From CAZJVD01 sp964549505 (GTDB lineage: Bacteria > Bdellovibrionota > UBA1018 > CAZJVD01), in the NCBI GenBank assembly GCA_964549505.1, contig CAZJVD010000010.1, positions 46,673 to 110,672 of the forward strand: DNA of 64,000 nucleotides, in the 5' to 3' direction. How positions within the stretch are numbered: position 1 is the stretch's first letter; each line of letters begins with the position of its first letter. Both the position numbers and the translations under genes were made by a program. Of this stretch, positions 45,979 to 55,040 are shown piece by piece. The notes under the pieces were generated by a model. It worked only from the letters and a program-made list of their open reading frames with translations. It did not search any database and was not told the origin of the DNA.

Positions 45979-46114
45979 TGCACGATACTTCCTTTTAAAA
46001 TCTCCAATCATTAGGACGTCGCCATCCATGGCTTACCCCCGCCTCGCTTCCGCCATCCTGGCTTGCGCGGGGAACGTCCTAATGATTGGAGATTTTAAAA
46101 GGAAGTATCGTGCA
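45979..46114. repeat. 41-bp perfect inverted repeat with 54-bp spacer
   Basis: Arms at 45979-46019 and 46074-46114 are exact reverse complements (left arm begins TGCACGATACTTCC). The spacer contains CCATGGCTTACCCCC and CCTGGCTTGC, each of which can also pair with GGGGGCAAGCCAGG at 46146-46160, so alternative folds are possible. No open frame or target duplication was found. It lies between the metalloprotease and DUF3015 genes. Confidence 0.9.
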
Positions 46115-46166
46115 CTCGAGACACGGGATCTTTCGAGCCGGGGGTTGGGGGCAAGCCAGGAAAAAC

Positions 46167-46212
46167 AAAAAACCCCTGAGCCCATCCGCACCGCGGTGAA
46201 CCCAGGGGTTTT
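46167..46212 (-). terminator. Terminator of the DUF3015 gene
   Basis: ACCCCTG and CAGGGGT arms flanked by A and T runs form a stem around a small inner palindrome (CACCGCGGTG). On the minus strand the stem is followed by TTTTTTGTTTTT, as expected for a Rho-independent terminator 23 bp past the DUF3015 stop. On the + strand the U-run is only four bases, so weak termination of the metalloprotease transcript is possible too. Confidence 0.8.
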
Positions 46213-46234
46213 GAGAATCTAAAGCTACGTCCTA

Positions 46235-46735
46235 TTAAGCAGTCGGACGGCAGCTTGCGAGAGCCGGATTCGATTCGATCGACTTCTTCGCATTCAGATA
46301 AAGTTCTGAGCCGTTGCGTGCTGGAGCCGCAATCACAGAAAAGTTCTTCTGAGCATGACGGCCAAATTCGCTAACGGAAGCGCCATCGCAGCCCATCGTG
46401 CGCGCAAACGCATCGAGGTACTCACCACGACCTGCTGCCATTTCGATCGCGAGGGACTCTTGATTGGTTGCTGCGAAAATCACAGCCGGTTGTTCGTTCT
46501 TAGCAAACGAATGTTGCTCACAATCCAACGTTCCCGAGCTCATACCAAAAGTTGGAGGAACGAACGCGTTTGTCGTACCACGTGTCGTGGTAGCGATGAG
46601 CGTACGCTTCTGCGTGACTTGCCAGCCTAAGCCGCAACCGTCACCCTTATCAGGCGCGACACCATCGTCGTCTTTCATCGCGGCAAACGTCACCAACGGA
46701 AAAAGACAGAGGGCCACTAAAAGCTGTTTCTTCAT
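46235..46735 (-). CDS. DUF3015-family exported protein
   Basis: A 166-residue protein with a signal peptide ending at about FAAMK. The DUF3015 pattern is visible: CGLGWQV, then TTTRGTTNAF, TFGMSSGTLDC and a conserved helical end with YLDAFARTMGC. The family is common in the periplasm of Gram-negative bacteria and has no known function. The start at 46735 is chosen because AAAGGAA lies 7 nt before it. It is a single-gene unit with its own terminator. Confidence 0.88.
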   Translation of the reverse strand: MKKQLLVALCLFPLVTFAAMKDDDGVAPDKGDGCGLGWQVTQKRTLIATTTRGTTNAFVPPTFGMSSGTLDCEQHSFAKNEQPAVIFAATNQESLAIEMAAGRGEYLDAFARTMGCDGASVSEFGRHAQKNFSVIAAPARNGSELYLNAKKSIESNPALASCRPTA

Positions 46736-46890
46736 AACTACATTTCCTTTCAAAGTCCGATTAACTGCATTAAAAAATGGTCACGTACCCCCGCACTGGA
46801 CAAGTCCGCAACCTCATGTTGTGGACCGATTGTAAGAGAAGCCCGTTAAGCTAAGCAACTCTTTTGTCGTTTACAGATGCGTCACAGAAC

Positions 46891-48903
46891 ATGATAAATC
46901 CATGGAAAATGCACGCTTGTCAGGTTGGTCTTTTTGCGATTCTCGTCGCTGCAGCGACATTCTCGACACCCGCTTCAGCGGCTCCGCCGCCAATTCCGTC
47001 GCCAATTCCGTCGGATGTTGATCGCGTCGCTGAATCGAAACAGTGGTTGCGACTCGGACACTATCGCGCCAGTGCACCGTTCGGTCGCATCAAGAGTGAA
47101 ATCGATCAGAAAGAATTTTTCTTTTCTCCCGATGGGCCGTTCAATCCCCGGTCCGAACTCGAAGCCACGCTTGCAGCTTTTCAGGCGCGAGCAACCGTGA
47201 AGCTTCCTCCGGATACTCCCGACGCCACCGAAGAGTTCGCCGTATGCACGCACCCAGGGCGTGCGCATTTCTTGCGGTCACAGGGATTTGTATTTCCAGA
47301 GGTCTCATGCGAACGCCTGAGAACATGGTTTACGAAGCTCGCTCCCAAGCAGGCTTCGCTCGTTTTTTCCTCAGCGTATCCTAATAATCCAGGCTCGATG
47401 TTCGGCCATACGTTTTTAAAGGTCAGTACGATAGCAAGCGGAGCGAGCCCTAAAGACAAGTCCGACCTGCTTGACAGTGGAGTGAGCTACGCAGCGCTCG
47501 TCGGGCCTGATGACGGCAACTTTTTCTTTGTTTGGAATGGTTTGACCGGCGGCTACAAAGGTCGCTTTTCGTTGCTGCCGTACTACGCAAAGGTTCATGA
47601 GTACGTGCGCTCCGAGAGTCGCGATCTGTGGGAGTACGAACTCGCGCTCACACCTCAAGAAGTCGAGATGATGATGTTGCATCTTTACGAACTCGATCGC
47701 GTGGGGACATCGGACTACTATTTTTTAGATGAGAACTGTTCGTACAGGATTCTGACCGTTCTTGAGGTGGCGCGGCCCGATTGGGACCTCACGCCGTTTG
47801 CACTTTTCACGATACCTGCCGAAACGATCAAGGTTCTCATGAGGATCCCCGGCGCGGTGTCGGCTGTTAAGTTTCGTCCCTCGTTGCGCCGCAAGCTCAC
47901 GCATCAATGGGATCATCTGACCGCCTCGGAACGTTCGGAAGTCGAGGATCTGCTTGAGGGGCGAGTGTCGGCGGAGCGGGTGTCCGCGGAGCAAGTATCC
48001 GCGCAGCAAGCGTCAACGACTGGTGATGCGCGCGTCCTAACAACTGTACTGACTGCGCTCGCGCACGAACGCAGCCGCGGTCCAGCCGATTTCGAGGCCA
48101 AGCGAAAGCCGCTGCAAAAAGACATCCTGATCGCGCGTAGTAAGATCAGCGGGACTGTGTCGGACGAGTTTCAGGAGCCACCTCTGCCCGAGAATCTACG
48201 ACCCGAGCGTGCGCACGATCCGACACGTGTCGGTCTTCTCGTCGGTCTCAATCAGTCTCGCGAGCGCACGCACGTGTTCCAGGAGTTCAATCTTCGCTCG
48301 GCGTATCATGACATTCTCGGTGCGGATGAGGGCCTTGCGCCGTTCTCGCAGATTCATTTTCCGGGTTTTACGTTCCGCTATGACTCGACTGCGAGCGAGC
48401 TTCAGCTGACTGAGGCAGAGCTCGTCTCCGTGGTGTCGCTGTTTCCAAGTCGCTGGGGCGATCGCCGTCCGTCATGGCGATTTCGAGTCGCCGGCGAAAA
48501 TCCGATCGATCGTCCATGCCGCAGCTGTGTGGTCGGAACGTTTGAAGGCGGTGGCGGGTTTACAGGCGAGTGGTGGCGCGACCGAGGGATCGCGTTTGCG
48601 ATGATCGCCGTCGATTTCGAGGCAGGCGGTGCGTTCGAATCGAAGATGCGTTTGTCACCGAAGCTCGAAGTCGGCGTCGTTACGACGCTTATGCCGCGCC
48701 TAAAACTAAGGCTGACTTCAGCAACACTTTGGGATCTCTTTCAAGACACGCGTGAGAGGTTTGCAACCGTTCCTGAGTTTGGGTTGAGCTGGAACATGGC
48801 ACAGGATTTCGAATTGCGTGCATCGGCGCTTGCCGTACTTCCAACGACCGAAACCGAAAACCGTCGAGAGGAGGTTAAGGGTGGGGTCTACTGGTATTTT
48901 TAG
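46891..48903 (+). CDS. DUF4105 (Lnb-type) envelope protein
   Basis: A protein of about 670 residues with a signal peptide ending near TPASAA (Met at 46909 is an alternative start). The DUF4105/Lnb N-terminal periplasmic domain is marked by VFSSAYPNNPGSMFGHTFLK and by DYYFLDENCSYRIL, a papain-like His...Cys layout. The C-terminal 250 residues look like a beta-barrel and end in YWYF. A run of VSAER/VSAEQ/VSAQQ repeats sits at 47965-48009. It overlaps the next gene by 23 nt. Function unknown. Confidence 0.85.
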   Translation: MINPWKMHACQVGLFAILVAAATFSTPASAAPPPIPSPIPSDVDRVAESKQWLRLGHYRASAPFGRIKSEIDQKEFFFSPDGPFNPRSELEATLAAFQARATVKLPPDTPDATEEFAVCTHPGRAHFLRSQGFVFPEVSCERLRTWFTKLAPKQASLVFSSAYPNNPGSMFGHTFLKVSTIASGASPKDKSDLLDSGVSYAALVGPDDGNFFFVWNGLTGGYKGRFSLLPYYAKVHEYVRSESRDLWEYELALTPQEVEMMMLHLYELDRVGTSDYYFLDENCSYRILTVLEVARPDWDLTPFALFTIPAETIKVLMRIPGAVSAVKFRPSLRRKLTHQWDHLTASERSEVEDLLEGRVSAERVSAEQVSAQQASTTGDARVLTTVLTALAHERSRGPADFEAKRKPLQKDILIARSKISGTVSDEFQEPPLPENLRPERAHDPTRVGLLVGLNQSRERTHVFQEFNLRSAYHDILGADEGLAPFSQIHFPGFTFRYDSTASELQLTEAELVSVVSLFPSRWGDRRPSWRFRVAGENPIDRPCRSCVVGTFEGGGGFTGEWWRDRGIAFAMIAVDFEAGGAFESKMRLSPKLEVGVVTTLMPRLKLRLTSATLWDLFQDTRERFATVPEFGLSWNMAQDFELRASALAVLPTTETENRREEVKGGVYWYF

Positions 48904-49744
48904 AGCGTTGCTGATCGTTCCGCTTGGTGTTTTGTCCGGGTGTTCGTCGCTTCTCTATCATCCTTACCGCGACCATGTTGTGAGCAAAGAGCGTTACGGA
49001 AAAGCTGTCGAGGACGTATGGTTTTCATCGCGTGATGGAACAAAGTTGCACGCGTGGTATCTCCCGTCAAAAAAACCGGCCAAAGCTGTTGTGGTTCTCT
49101 TTCACGGTAACGGCGAAAACATCTCTACACACACCAGCTCACTGTCATGGCTTACGGACGAGGAGTTTCCGGTTTTTGCATTCGACTACCAAGGTTACGG
49201 AAAGTCTGACGGCGATCCGTCACCCGAAGGCACGGTCGAAGACGGTAAAGCTGCCGTTCGCAAGATCACACACGAGAAGCATCTTCCGGTTGTGATCTAC
49301 GGCCAGAGTCTGGGCGGTGCGATTGCACTCCGCGCGGCGATCGAGATGAAAGGTGAGCAGCCTATTCGTGGGATTGTTGCCGACTCGACGTTTGCGTCGT
49401 ATCGATCGGTCGGGAAGCGCGTGCTTTCGCGACATCCTATCACATGGCTTTTTCAACCACTGGCCTACGTTCTACTGAGTGATGCGCATGCGCCCAAAGG
49501 GCGCATTGCAGAACTTGAAGGAACGCCGCTTCTGGTGATTCACGGCGACCAAGACTCCTTGGTGGATGCGGATTTCGGCCGACAAGTCTTTGAAGAAGCG
49601 CGCGAGCCGAAGGTCCTGTGGGTGATCCCGGGTGGGCGCCACATTGATGTTTTTTATCGCGACAAAGGCGCGTACCGAAAACGTTTCTTAGAGTGGCTGC
49701 GGACGACGGTGGCAGCCGTGGTGCCTAATTCCCTCTCGCCATAA
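48881..49744 (+). CDS. Alpha/beta-hydrolase lipoprotein
   Basis: A 287-residue protein of the Bem46/ABHD13-like hydrolase type. It has a lipoprotein signal (lipobox VLSGC), oxyanion region VVLFHGNGEN, nucleophile Ser in GQSLGGA, acid in HGDQDSLVD and His in GGRHIDVF. The GTG at 48881 is chosen because AGAGGAGG lies 6 nt upstream and the lipoprotein signal begins there. It is translationally coupled to the DUF4105 gene. Substrate unknown; an envelope esterase or peptidase is likely. Confidence 0.85.
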   Translation: MGSTGIFRALLIVPLGVLSGCSSLLYHPYRDHVVSKERYGKAVEDVWFSSRDGTKLHAWYLPSKKPAKAVVVLFHGNGENISTHTSSLSWLTDEEFPVFAFDYQGYGKSDGDPSPEGTVEDGKAAVRKITHEKHLPVVIYGQSLGGAIALRAAIEMKGEQPIRGIVADSTFASYRSVGKRVLSRHPITWLFQPLAYVLLSDAHAPKGRIAELEGTPLLVIHGDQDSLVDADFGRQVFEEAREPKVLWVIPGGRHIDVFYRDKGAYRKRFLEWLRTTVAAVVPNSLSP

Positions 49745-50036
49745 GCTTCGTCGTTCCAGATTTCAAATCGTCATAGTCACAAGACACCGAAAGAGTTGCG
49801 CCACTTTCTGATTTCAGGAGAGTGGCAAAAGAGGCAAGCGCTTGACAGCCCTTACTATAGAGGTCAGTCGAGGTGAACGTGAGTGTTTTTCTTTTCAAAT
49901 CCGAGACTTCATCTTGAAGGCGAATGATTTCCTTTTGCGCCTGGATCAACTGGACTTCCAAAGACTCATCAGCAAAAGAGGATGAGAGCGGAAGCACGGA
50001 CAGAACCATTAAAATCGAAGCGGAATATTTCCCCAT
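49725..50036 (-). CDS. Small periplasmic coiled-coil protein
   Basis: A 103-residue protein with a signal peptide ending near SSSFADE, then a heptad-like helix (LEVQLIQAQKEIIRLQDEVSDLKRK) and a C-terminal part with two Cys. The start at 50036 is supported by a G-rich site upstream; a longer frame to 50135 has no signal at its front. It overlaps the hydrolase gene by 20 nt tail to tail. Unknown function. Confidence 0.62.
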   Translation of the reverse strand: MGKYSASILMVLSVLPLSSSFADESLEVQLIQAQKEIIRLQDEVSDLKRKTLTFTSTDLYSKGCQALASFATLLKSESGATLSVSCDYDDLKSGTTKLMARGN

Positions 50037-50152
50037 ATCGTTATTGCCCCCCCGTAGTCTGTAAGAGTGAATTCTCTTTTGAACAGACAGGGCATCGTCA
50101 ACAAACTCGTTAGGCCACTTTACTGAGGTAGGCAATAGGATTGTACTGGTGA

Positions 50153-50212
50153 CTAGGGCGTTTCCTCATTTGTTATGACGAGCTGGTCATAACAAATGAG
50201 GACACGCCCTAG
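50153..50212. repeat. Near-perfect 27-bp palindrome with 6-nt loop
   Basis: Arms 50153-50179 and 50186-50212 are inverted copies with a single mismatch (outer part CTAGGGCGT). Partial pairing continues outward (GTGAC/GTCAC with a 2-nt bulge). It starts 10 bp after the stop of the HD-domain gene. There is no U-run, so it is not a classic terminator; it may be a short palindromic mobile element or an mRNA-stabilising hairpin. Confidence 0.85.
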
Positions 50213-50222
50213 CGTCACAGAG

Positions 50223-51713
50223 CTAAGACTTCAGGTGCCTGAAGAATTTTGAGGACGCCAGCACATCGTAGCCAGCAGGGTTGGCATAAACACTCGGAAT
50301 GAACCGCACAAACTGCGCGAGTCGACTCATGAGAGAGCCCTCGTGTTCCACGAGGAGCGAGACGCGGCCATCACGGCTAAGAACCTTTACCGGATCGCGT
50401 TCTTGATAGAGCACATCTTGTTTGTGTTCCAAAGCGAGCGCTTCACGGCTCTTCGTGAACGTGATGTCTTTGTCAGGAATATCGGCCAAGATCCATTCGT
50501 CGCCGCGACCCTTCATTTTAAAAAGGTGTTCGATCTCTTTAAGGCGTGTTTCGATCTTATGGATGAGGCGCTTTCGATCAGCCGCCGCTGATGGGGTCTG
50601 AAGCATGTGATGCTTAAAATCTGGATGCAAGATCACCTTGGGTGGGCGCCGGTAAAGAAGCATATCGATCTTCTCACTGAGTTTCTTGTCGCCGACCTTG
50701 CCCGAAAATTTGAGTTGCTGGCATCGTGTAAAAAAGTCGCGGTCGTTCCAAAAGTAAAACCGCTCGTCCTGACGTTCGATCATGTCGAGCAGATCATGAA
50801 ACTGAAACAAGAGATTGCGTTGCAAAAGCGCTTCAGCGACGTGGGAAGCAATGATGTCGAACTTCGCGCTGTCTTGGTTCTTGACGACCTGGGTGTACCA
50901 GCTGAAACGCGCCATCAAAAAGTCATCGACCGCATGGACCGCACTTTCCTTGACCGCAAAGCCCAAACCACTCTTCCCGGCGTTGAACGTGACGAGATTT
51001 GACAGAATAAAATCGCGGTCGAACTGACCGTACTGAAGTCCGGTGTAGTGAGCGTCCCGCAATAGATAGTCCATTCGGTCCGCATCGAGATCGGAATGCG
51101 CAAGCTGGTTGGCGATCAAGACCGACGACTCGCCCTTGATGATCTTTGAGATTCGAGTCGGATCCAGTCCGAAGCGATGGAGAATCTGGGTGATCCCGTT
51201 ATCGTAATCCGTGTTCTTGATGATGAAGCTGCCCAAGTGTTCGTGGGAGTTCGGAAGCGGTTTTGCTTTTCCTCGCCCCGAGCGGCGATCGTTACCGTGC
51301 CGAACGTATGCAAACTCTATGGAATGGCTAAAGGGAAACGTGCCGATGTCGTGTAAGAGGGCGGCAATTCGAAGTTCTCGATGTAAAACCGCCTCTCGGG
51401 ACTGGATCTTGGGATTTCTTAAGACACTATCCGGGACAGCAAGGCCGAGGGCTTCGAGCATTTTCTGCATCGACTGCATCACGCCCATCGCGTGGGCGAA
51501 ACGATTGTGATCGGCACCTGGAAAAATATAACTCGCAAAACCGAGCTGCCGAATCCACCGTAAGCGTTGGTAAAAAGGCGTGTCGACGATGCGCGCTTCC
51601 CATTCGGTGAGTGGGATAAAACCATGCATCACATCGTAGATCGCATGGGGGAACGTTTCGTTACGCTGGGTTCTCGGTGTTCCGGGACTTCCGTGTGGGT
51701 GCGGTCGTGCCAT
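50223..51713 (-). CDS. HD-domain phosphohydrolase (SAMHD1/dGTPase-like)
   Basis: A 496-residue protein. The HD metal site is visible: His in HNRFAHAMGV, His-Asp in AALLHDIGTFPFSHSIE, and the final Asp in SDLDADRMDYLLRD. The layout (IYDVMHGFIPLTEWEARIVDTPFYQRLRWIRQLG at the front) is that of the SAMHD1/YdhJ-like HD family, which acts on dNTPs or other nucleotides. It starts 2 bp after the thrS stop, so the two are one operon. Confidence 0.88.
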   Translation of the reverse strand: MARPHPHGSPGTPRTQRNETFPHAIYDVMHGFIPLTEWEARIVDTPFYQRLRWIRQLGFASYIFPGADHNRFAHAMGVMQSMQKMLEALGLAVPDSVLRNPKIQSREAVLHRELRIAALLHDIGTFPFSHSIEFAYVRHGNDRRSGRGKAKPLPNSHEHLGSFIIKNTDYDNGITQILHRFGLDPTRISKIIKGESSVLIANQLAHSDLDADRMDYLLRDAHYTGLQYGQFDRDFILSNLVTFNAGKSGLGFAVKESAVHAVDDFLMARFSWYTQVVKNQDSAKFDIIASHVAEALLQRNLLFQFHDLLDMIERQDERFYFWNDRDFFTRCQQLKFSGKVGDKKLSEKIDMLLYRRPPKVILHPDFKHHMLQTPSAAADRKRLIHKIETRLKEIEHLFKMKGRGDEWILADIPDKDITFTKSREALALEHKQDVLYQERDPVKVLSRDGRVSLLVEHEGSLMSRLAQFVRFIPSVYANPAGYDVLASSKFFRHLKS

Positions 51714-51715
51714 GG

Positions 51716-53479
51716 TTAGGGTTTCGGAGTGTTCAGGTCTTCGAACGTTTTTAGAATATCAGATTGCGCGAGCGTGGCTGACTTTTGTTCTCCATACTTA
51801 CGTACAGCAAATCCACCGCCTTCGATCTCGCGATCGCCCGCGACGAGCGAGTAGGGGATTTTGGCCGTCTGAGCTTCGCGTGTTTTCAAGCCCATCGACT
51901 CGTTGCGATCATCGATGTCGACACGAATCCCATGAGCCTCGAGTTTCTTTTTAAAATCGAAACAATACGCGACGTGTTTTTCCGTGATCGGAATCATCCG
52001 TGCTTGCACAGGCGCTAACCAAAACGGAAAGTTTCCCGCCGTGTGCTCAATCATGACACCAATGAAGCGTTCGAGTGATCCCAGCACGGCACGGTGAACG
52101 ACGACCGGCGTGTGTGCCGTATTGTCGGCGCCGACATACTTGAGGCCAAAGCGTTCACCCAAGTTGAAATCCAGCTGGATCGTTCCGAGTTGATGGTTTC
52201 GCTTGAGTGCGTCCTTAACGTTGAAGTCAATTTTTGGTCCGTAGAACGCGCCGTCACCTGGGTTGATCGTGTATTGGAGTCCCAGAGATTTCAGTGCGGC
52301 TTCGAGGCTGCTTTCCGCGCGATCCCAGAGTTCTTCCGAACCTGTGCGCTTCTCGGGACGTGTGGACAAAAAAACTGTCGTTTCGAATCCGAGCATGGCG
52401 TACGTTCGCAAAACCATTTCCGATACAGACCGGATCTCGCTTTCGATCTGCTCGGGCGTACAGAAAATATGTGCGTCGTCTTGGCAGAAAGACCGCGTCC
52501 GCGTGATCCCGGCTGTCACTCCCGAACGTTCGTAACGATGCAAGCGACCAAAGTCCGCAAGCCTGAGCGGCAAATCACGGTAAGAGCGCTTTTCCGCCGC
52601 GTAGATGAACGTCGCTGCAGGACAGTTCATCGGTTTGACAGCAAACTCGCGCTCATCAATCTCGCAGAAGTACATATGGTCTTTGTAGTTCTCGTAATGG
52701 CCACTCTTGTGCCAAAGACCGACTTCCAAAATCTGCGGCGTGATGACTTCTTGATAGTTGTAGATCTTGTAGAGATCCCGCATGTACTGGACCAAGCGAT
52801 TGTAAATCACTGTCCCCTTAGGGTGAAAAAACGGCATGGCTGGAGCTTCGGGGTGAAAGCTAAACAGTCCCATCTCTTTTCCAAGCTTGCGATGATCGCG
52901 GCGCTTGGCTTCTTCGAGTAGGTGCAGGTGTTCGTCGAGCTCGGCTTGCGACAAGAAAGCCGTTCCATAGATTCGTTGCATCTGCGGATTCTTCTCGTTA
53001 CCGCGCCAGTAAGCTCCGGCGATCGACAAGAGTTTGAACGCCTTGATCTCGCCCGTTTTCTGAATATGGGGACCTCGGCAAAGATCCGTGAAGTCGCCTT
53101 CCTGATAGAGAGAAACGTTCTGAGCGCCTGCCTGATCGCGGAGCCCCTCAATGATCTCGACTTTGTAAGGTTGCTTAAGACCTCTGAAGAACTGAATGGC
53201 TTCGGGTGTCGAAAGTTCTCGGCGAACAAACGGAGCGTTTGCCGCGACGATCTTTCTCATCTCCTTTTCAATTTTCTCAAGGTGTTCGGGCGCAAACGGC
53301 ATCGCCAGATCGATGTCGTAGTAAAAGCCGTCTTCGATCGTCGGACCGATTCCAAACTTGGCATCGGGCCAAAGTTTTTGAACAGCGTGGGCCATCACGT
53401 GGGCGGTTGAGTGACGCAATGTAGCTAAAGGCGTCGTGATCTCAGGTTCTTCAAAATCTTTAACGGAAGCCGTACCCAT
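51716..53479 (-). CDS. thrS: Threonyl-tRNA synthetase lacking the TGS domain
   Basis: A 587-residue class II synthetase. The editing domain begins almost at once (RHSTAHVMAHAV, GPTIEDGFYYD), with the Cys/His zinc-like editing motif in DLCRGPH. The catalytic core has RSYRDLPLRLADFG, RTRSFCQDDAHIF (motif 2 region), and GSLERFIGVMIEHTAG (motif 3). An anticodon-binding domain ends it. The usual 60-residue N-terminal TGS domain is absent. It forms an operon with the HD gene. Confidence 0.95.
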   Translation of the reverse strand: MGTASVKDFEEPEITTPLATLRHSTAHVMAHAVQKLWPDAKFGIGPTIEDGFYYDIDLAMPFAPEHLEKIEKEMRKIVAANAPFVRRELSTPEAIQFFRGLKQPYKVEIIEGLRDQAGAQNVSLYQEGDFTDLCRGPHIQKTGEIKAFKLLSIAGAYWRGNEKNPQMQRIYGTAFLSQAELDEHLHLLEEAKRRDHRKLGKEMGLFSFHPEAPAMPFFHPKGTVIYNRLVQYMRDLYKIYNYQEVITPQILEVGLWHKSGHYENYKDHMYFCEIDEREFAVKPMNCPAATFIYAAEKRSYRDLPLRLADFGRLHRYERSGVTAGITRTRSFCQDDAHIFCTPEQIESEIRSVSEMVLRTYAMLGFETTVFLSTRPEKRTGSEELWDRAESSLEAALKSLGLQYTINPGDGAFYGPKIDFNVKDALKRNHQLGTIQLDFNLGERFGLKYVGADNTAHTPVVVHRAVLGSLERFIGVMIEHTAGNFPFWLAPVQARMIPITEKHVAYCFDFKKKLEAHGIRVDIDDRNESMGLKTREAQTAKIPYSLVAGDREIEGGGFAVRKYGEQKSATLAQSDILKTFEDLNTPKP

Positions 53480-53606
53480 GGCTCGTTTCTAACACAAAGC
53501 ATGCAGGTTCAAAAGAAGGCTAGTGGTCTCAGTTTCGGATCATGTTCACTGCAGCGCCGTTTTTACGTACGAATCAGCCGTCACAGAACTTGCTCAGGTG
53601 ACGAGT

Positions 53607-54485
53607 ATGCATAAACTCTTAGGATTTCTTTTCTTGGCAGGGACTTTCACGATCGGTTGCAAGGCAAAGAGCTATGTCGAAAAGCCGAGGCCGGTTGCCG
53701 CAGCAGCCGCTCGGGACGAGCGGGGTGTTACTCATGAGGACGACATTCTAGGCATGCAGATCGCGCTGATTGCTGGTCTGGAGGCCGCGATCCAACCGCT
53801 CGATGGGACACAGAACGAAGCGCGCGCTGAGATCGACGGTCACTACGAAAAGCGCGCACGCTTGGATGCCGAATGGGCGGTCGGAGACGTGATGCTCACG
53901 AACACGACAGACGCGCCTGTGTATGTGCGTCTGTCGGCGCCACGGTCGGAGGCCATTCTCGAGACGTTCTTGATGTTCAGTCATTGGGAGGAGAGCGGTT
54001 CGAAGGCCGGATCCCCTCATTCGCATTTTTACCGTTTTGAAAACGCACTCAAAGCCTCTGGATTTCGCGGTATTTACCAAAACAATCTCGTCGACTCCTT
54101 TGATCCTGATGCAGACTTTGTGATTCGACTCGGTGCTGGTGCCGCAACCACGCTCAATCTGATGACAGCCTTTACTCATGAACCGAAACGTGTGGATCTT
54201 CCCGATTCCGCGGCGAGTTGGGTTTACGAGGATGTTTTCTCCTGTTCGCTCGTGCCAGAGCGATCCTCTCGGTACGTCGGTTACGGCGAGGCTTCGTTAG
54301 AGGTGGTCGGCACGGCATGGGACGGGTTCTACGAGTTCACGATTGAGGTTTCCTCCGATCGCAGCTTCCCGGCCGGGACTACGGCACGCGAGGACGTCCG
54401 ATCGGACTTCTCTTGGTCAGTCGGCCAGCGTCCAGAAGCTGAGTTCGACGTGGTTCTTCGCGGTCATTTCTTGAAGCAATTCTGA
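53607..54485 (+). CDS. Lipoprotein of unknown function
   Basis: A 292-residue protein with a lipoprotein signal (MHKLLGFLFL..., lipobox FTIGC). The mature protein has mixed beta-type sequence with no known motif. The Met at 53607 is chosen over a longer frame because AGGTGA lies just upstream and the signal starts there. It heads a + strand series that continues into the acetyltransferase gene after 21 bp. Confidence 0.7.
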   Translation: MHKLLGFLFLAGTFTIGCKAKSYVEKPRPVAAAAARDERGVTHEDDILGMQIALIAGLEAAIQPLDGTQNEARAEIDGHYEKRARLDAEWAVGDVMLTNTTDAPVYVRLSAPRSEAILETFLMFSHWEESGSKAGSPHSHFYRFENALKASGFRGIYQNNLVDSFDPDADFVIRLGAGAATTLNLMTAFTHEPKRVDLPDSAASWVYEDVFSCSLVPERSSRYVGYGEASLEVVGTAWDGFYEFTIEVSSDRSFPAGTTAREDVRSDFSWSVGQRPEAEFDVVLRGHFLKQF

Positions 54486-54506
54486 GTTTGCGATACGACA
54501 CGAACG

Positions 54507-54983
54507 ATGTCGGAAACCTGGAGCGAGCGACGAGCTACGGAAGATGATGTTTTGCAGGTTCTTGCGATCGAGCGGGAGTGGAACCCGGCTCCTTGGTCCG
54601 AGAAGGGATTTCGCGAGGAGCTCGGGCGTACGGATCATGATTTTCTCGTCATCACGGACGACGAGACCGATGCTGTTGTGGTTGCCTATGGGGTGAGCGC
54701 GCGGGTTCGGGTGGATGATGATGCCGTGGAGATTCTTTCTGTTGCTGTCTTAAAGACGACGCGACACCAAGGTTTTGGGAGTCGCATTCTCCAAGCGCTT
54801 GTTCGACATGCCTTTCGTCAGGGGGGCGAGCGCATCTTTCTGAACGTGAGGCGGAACAATCAGCCTGCAATTCAGCTCTATCAAAAGAATGGATTTCGCA
54901 TCACGCATGTGCGGAAGGGCTTCTATACTGACGGAGAAGACGCCTACGAGATGACGCTCATGAAGGCCGAGCTCACTCCGTAA
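54507..54983 (+). CDS. GNAT N-acetyltransferase, RimI-like
   Basis: A 158-residue acetyltransferase. The acetyl-CoA loop is in TTRHQGFGSRIL (R-x2-G-x-G/A), preceded by VEILSVAV and followed by FLNVRRNNQPAIQLYQKNGF, the RimI-type end. RimI acetylates ribosomal protein S18; other protein N-termini or small molecules are possible. A Met with no strong ribosome site starts it. Confidence 0.83.
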   Translation: MSETWSERRATEDDVLQVLAIEREWNPAPWSEKGFREELGRTDHDFLVITDDETDAVVVAYGVSARVRVDDDAVEILSVAVLKTTRHQGFGSRILQALVRHAFRQGGERIFLNVRRNNQPAIQLYQKNGFRITHVRKGFYTDGEDAYEMTLMKAELTP

Positions 54984-55040
54984 GCTATTGACCTGTTTAC
55001 ACGAAAACTCTTTACACGTTCGCTTCGCCGCGTTACCGAA

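Noticed and set aside
44936..46114. A single composite transposon from the MITE to the 41-bp inverted repeat
   Set aside because: The two repeats share no sequence, and the MITE has its own target duplication.
50104..50140. Possible degenerate IS end (ACTGAGGTAGGC) near the 27-bp palindrome
   Set aside because: Only a short, imperfect match to the IS/MITE end and no partner end was found.
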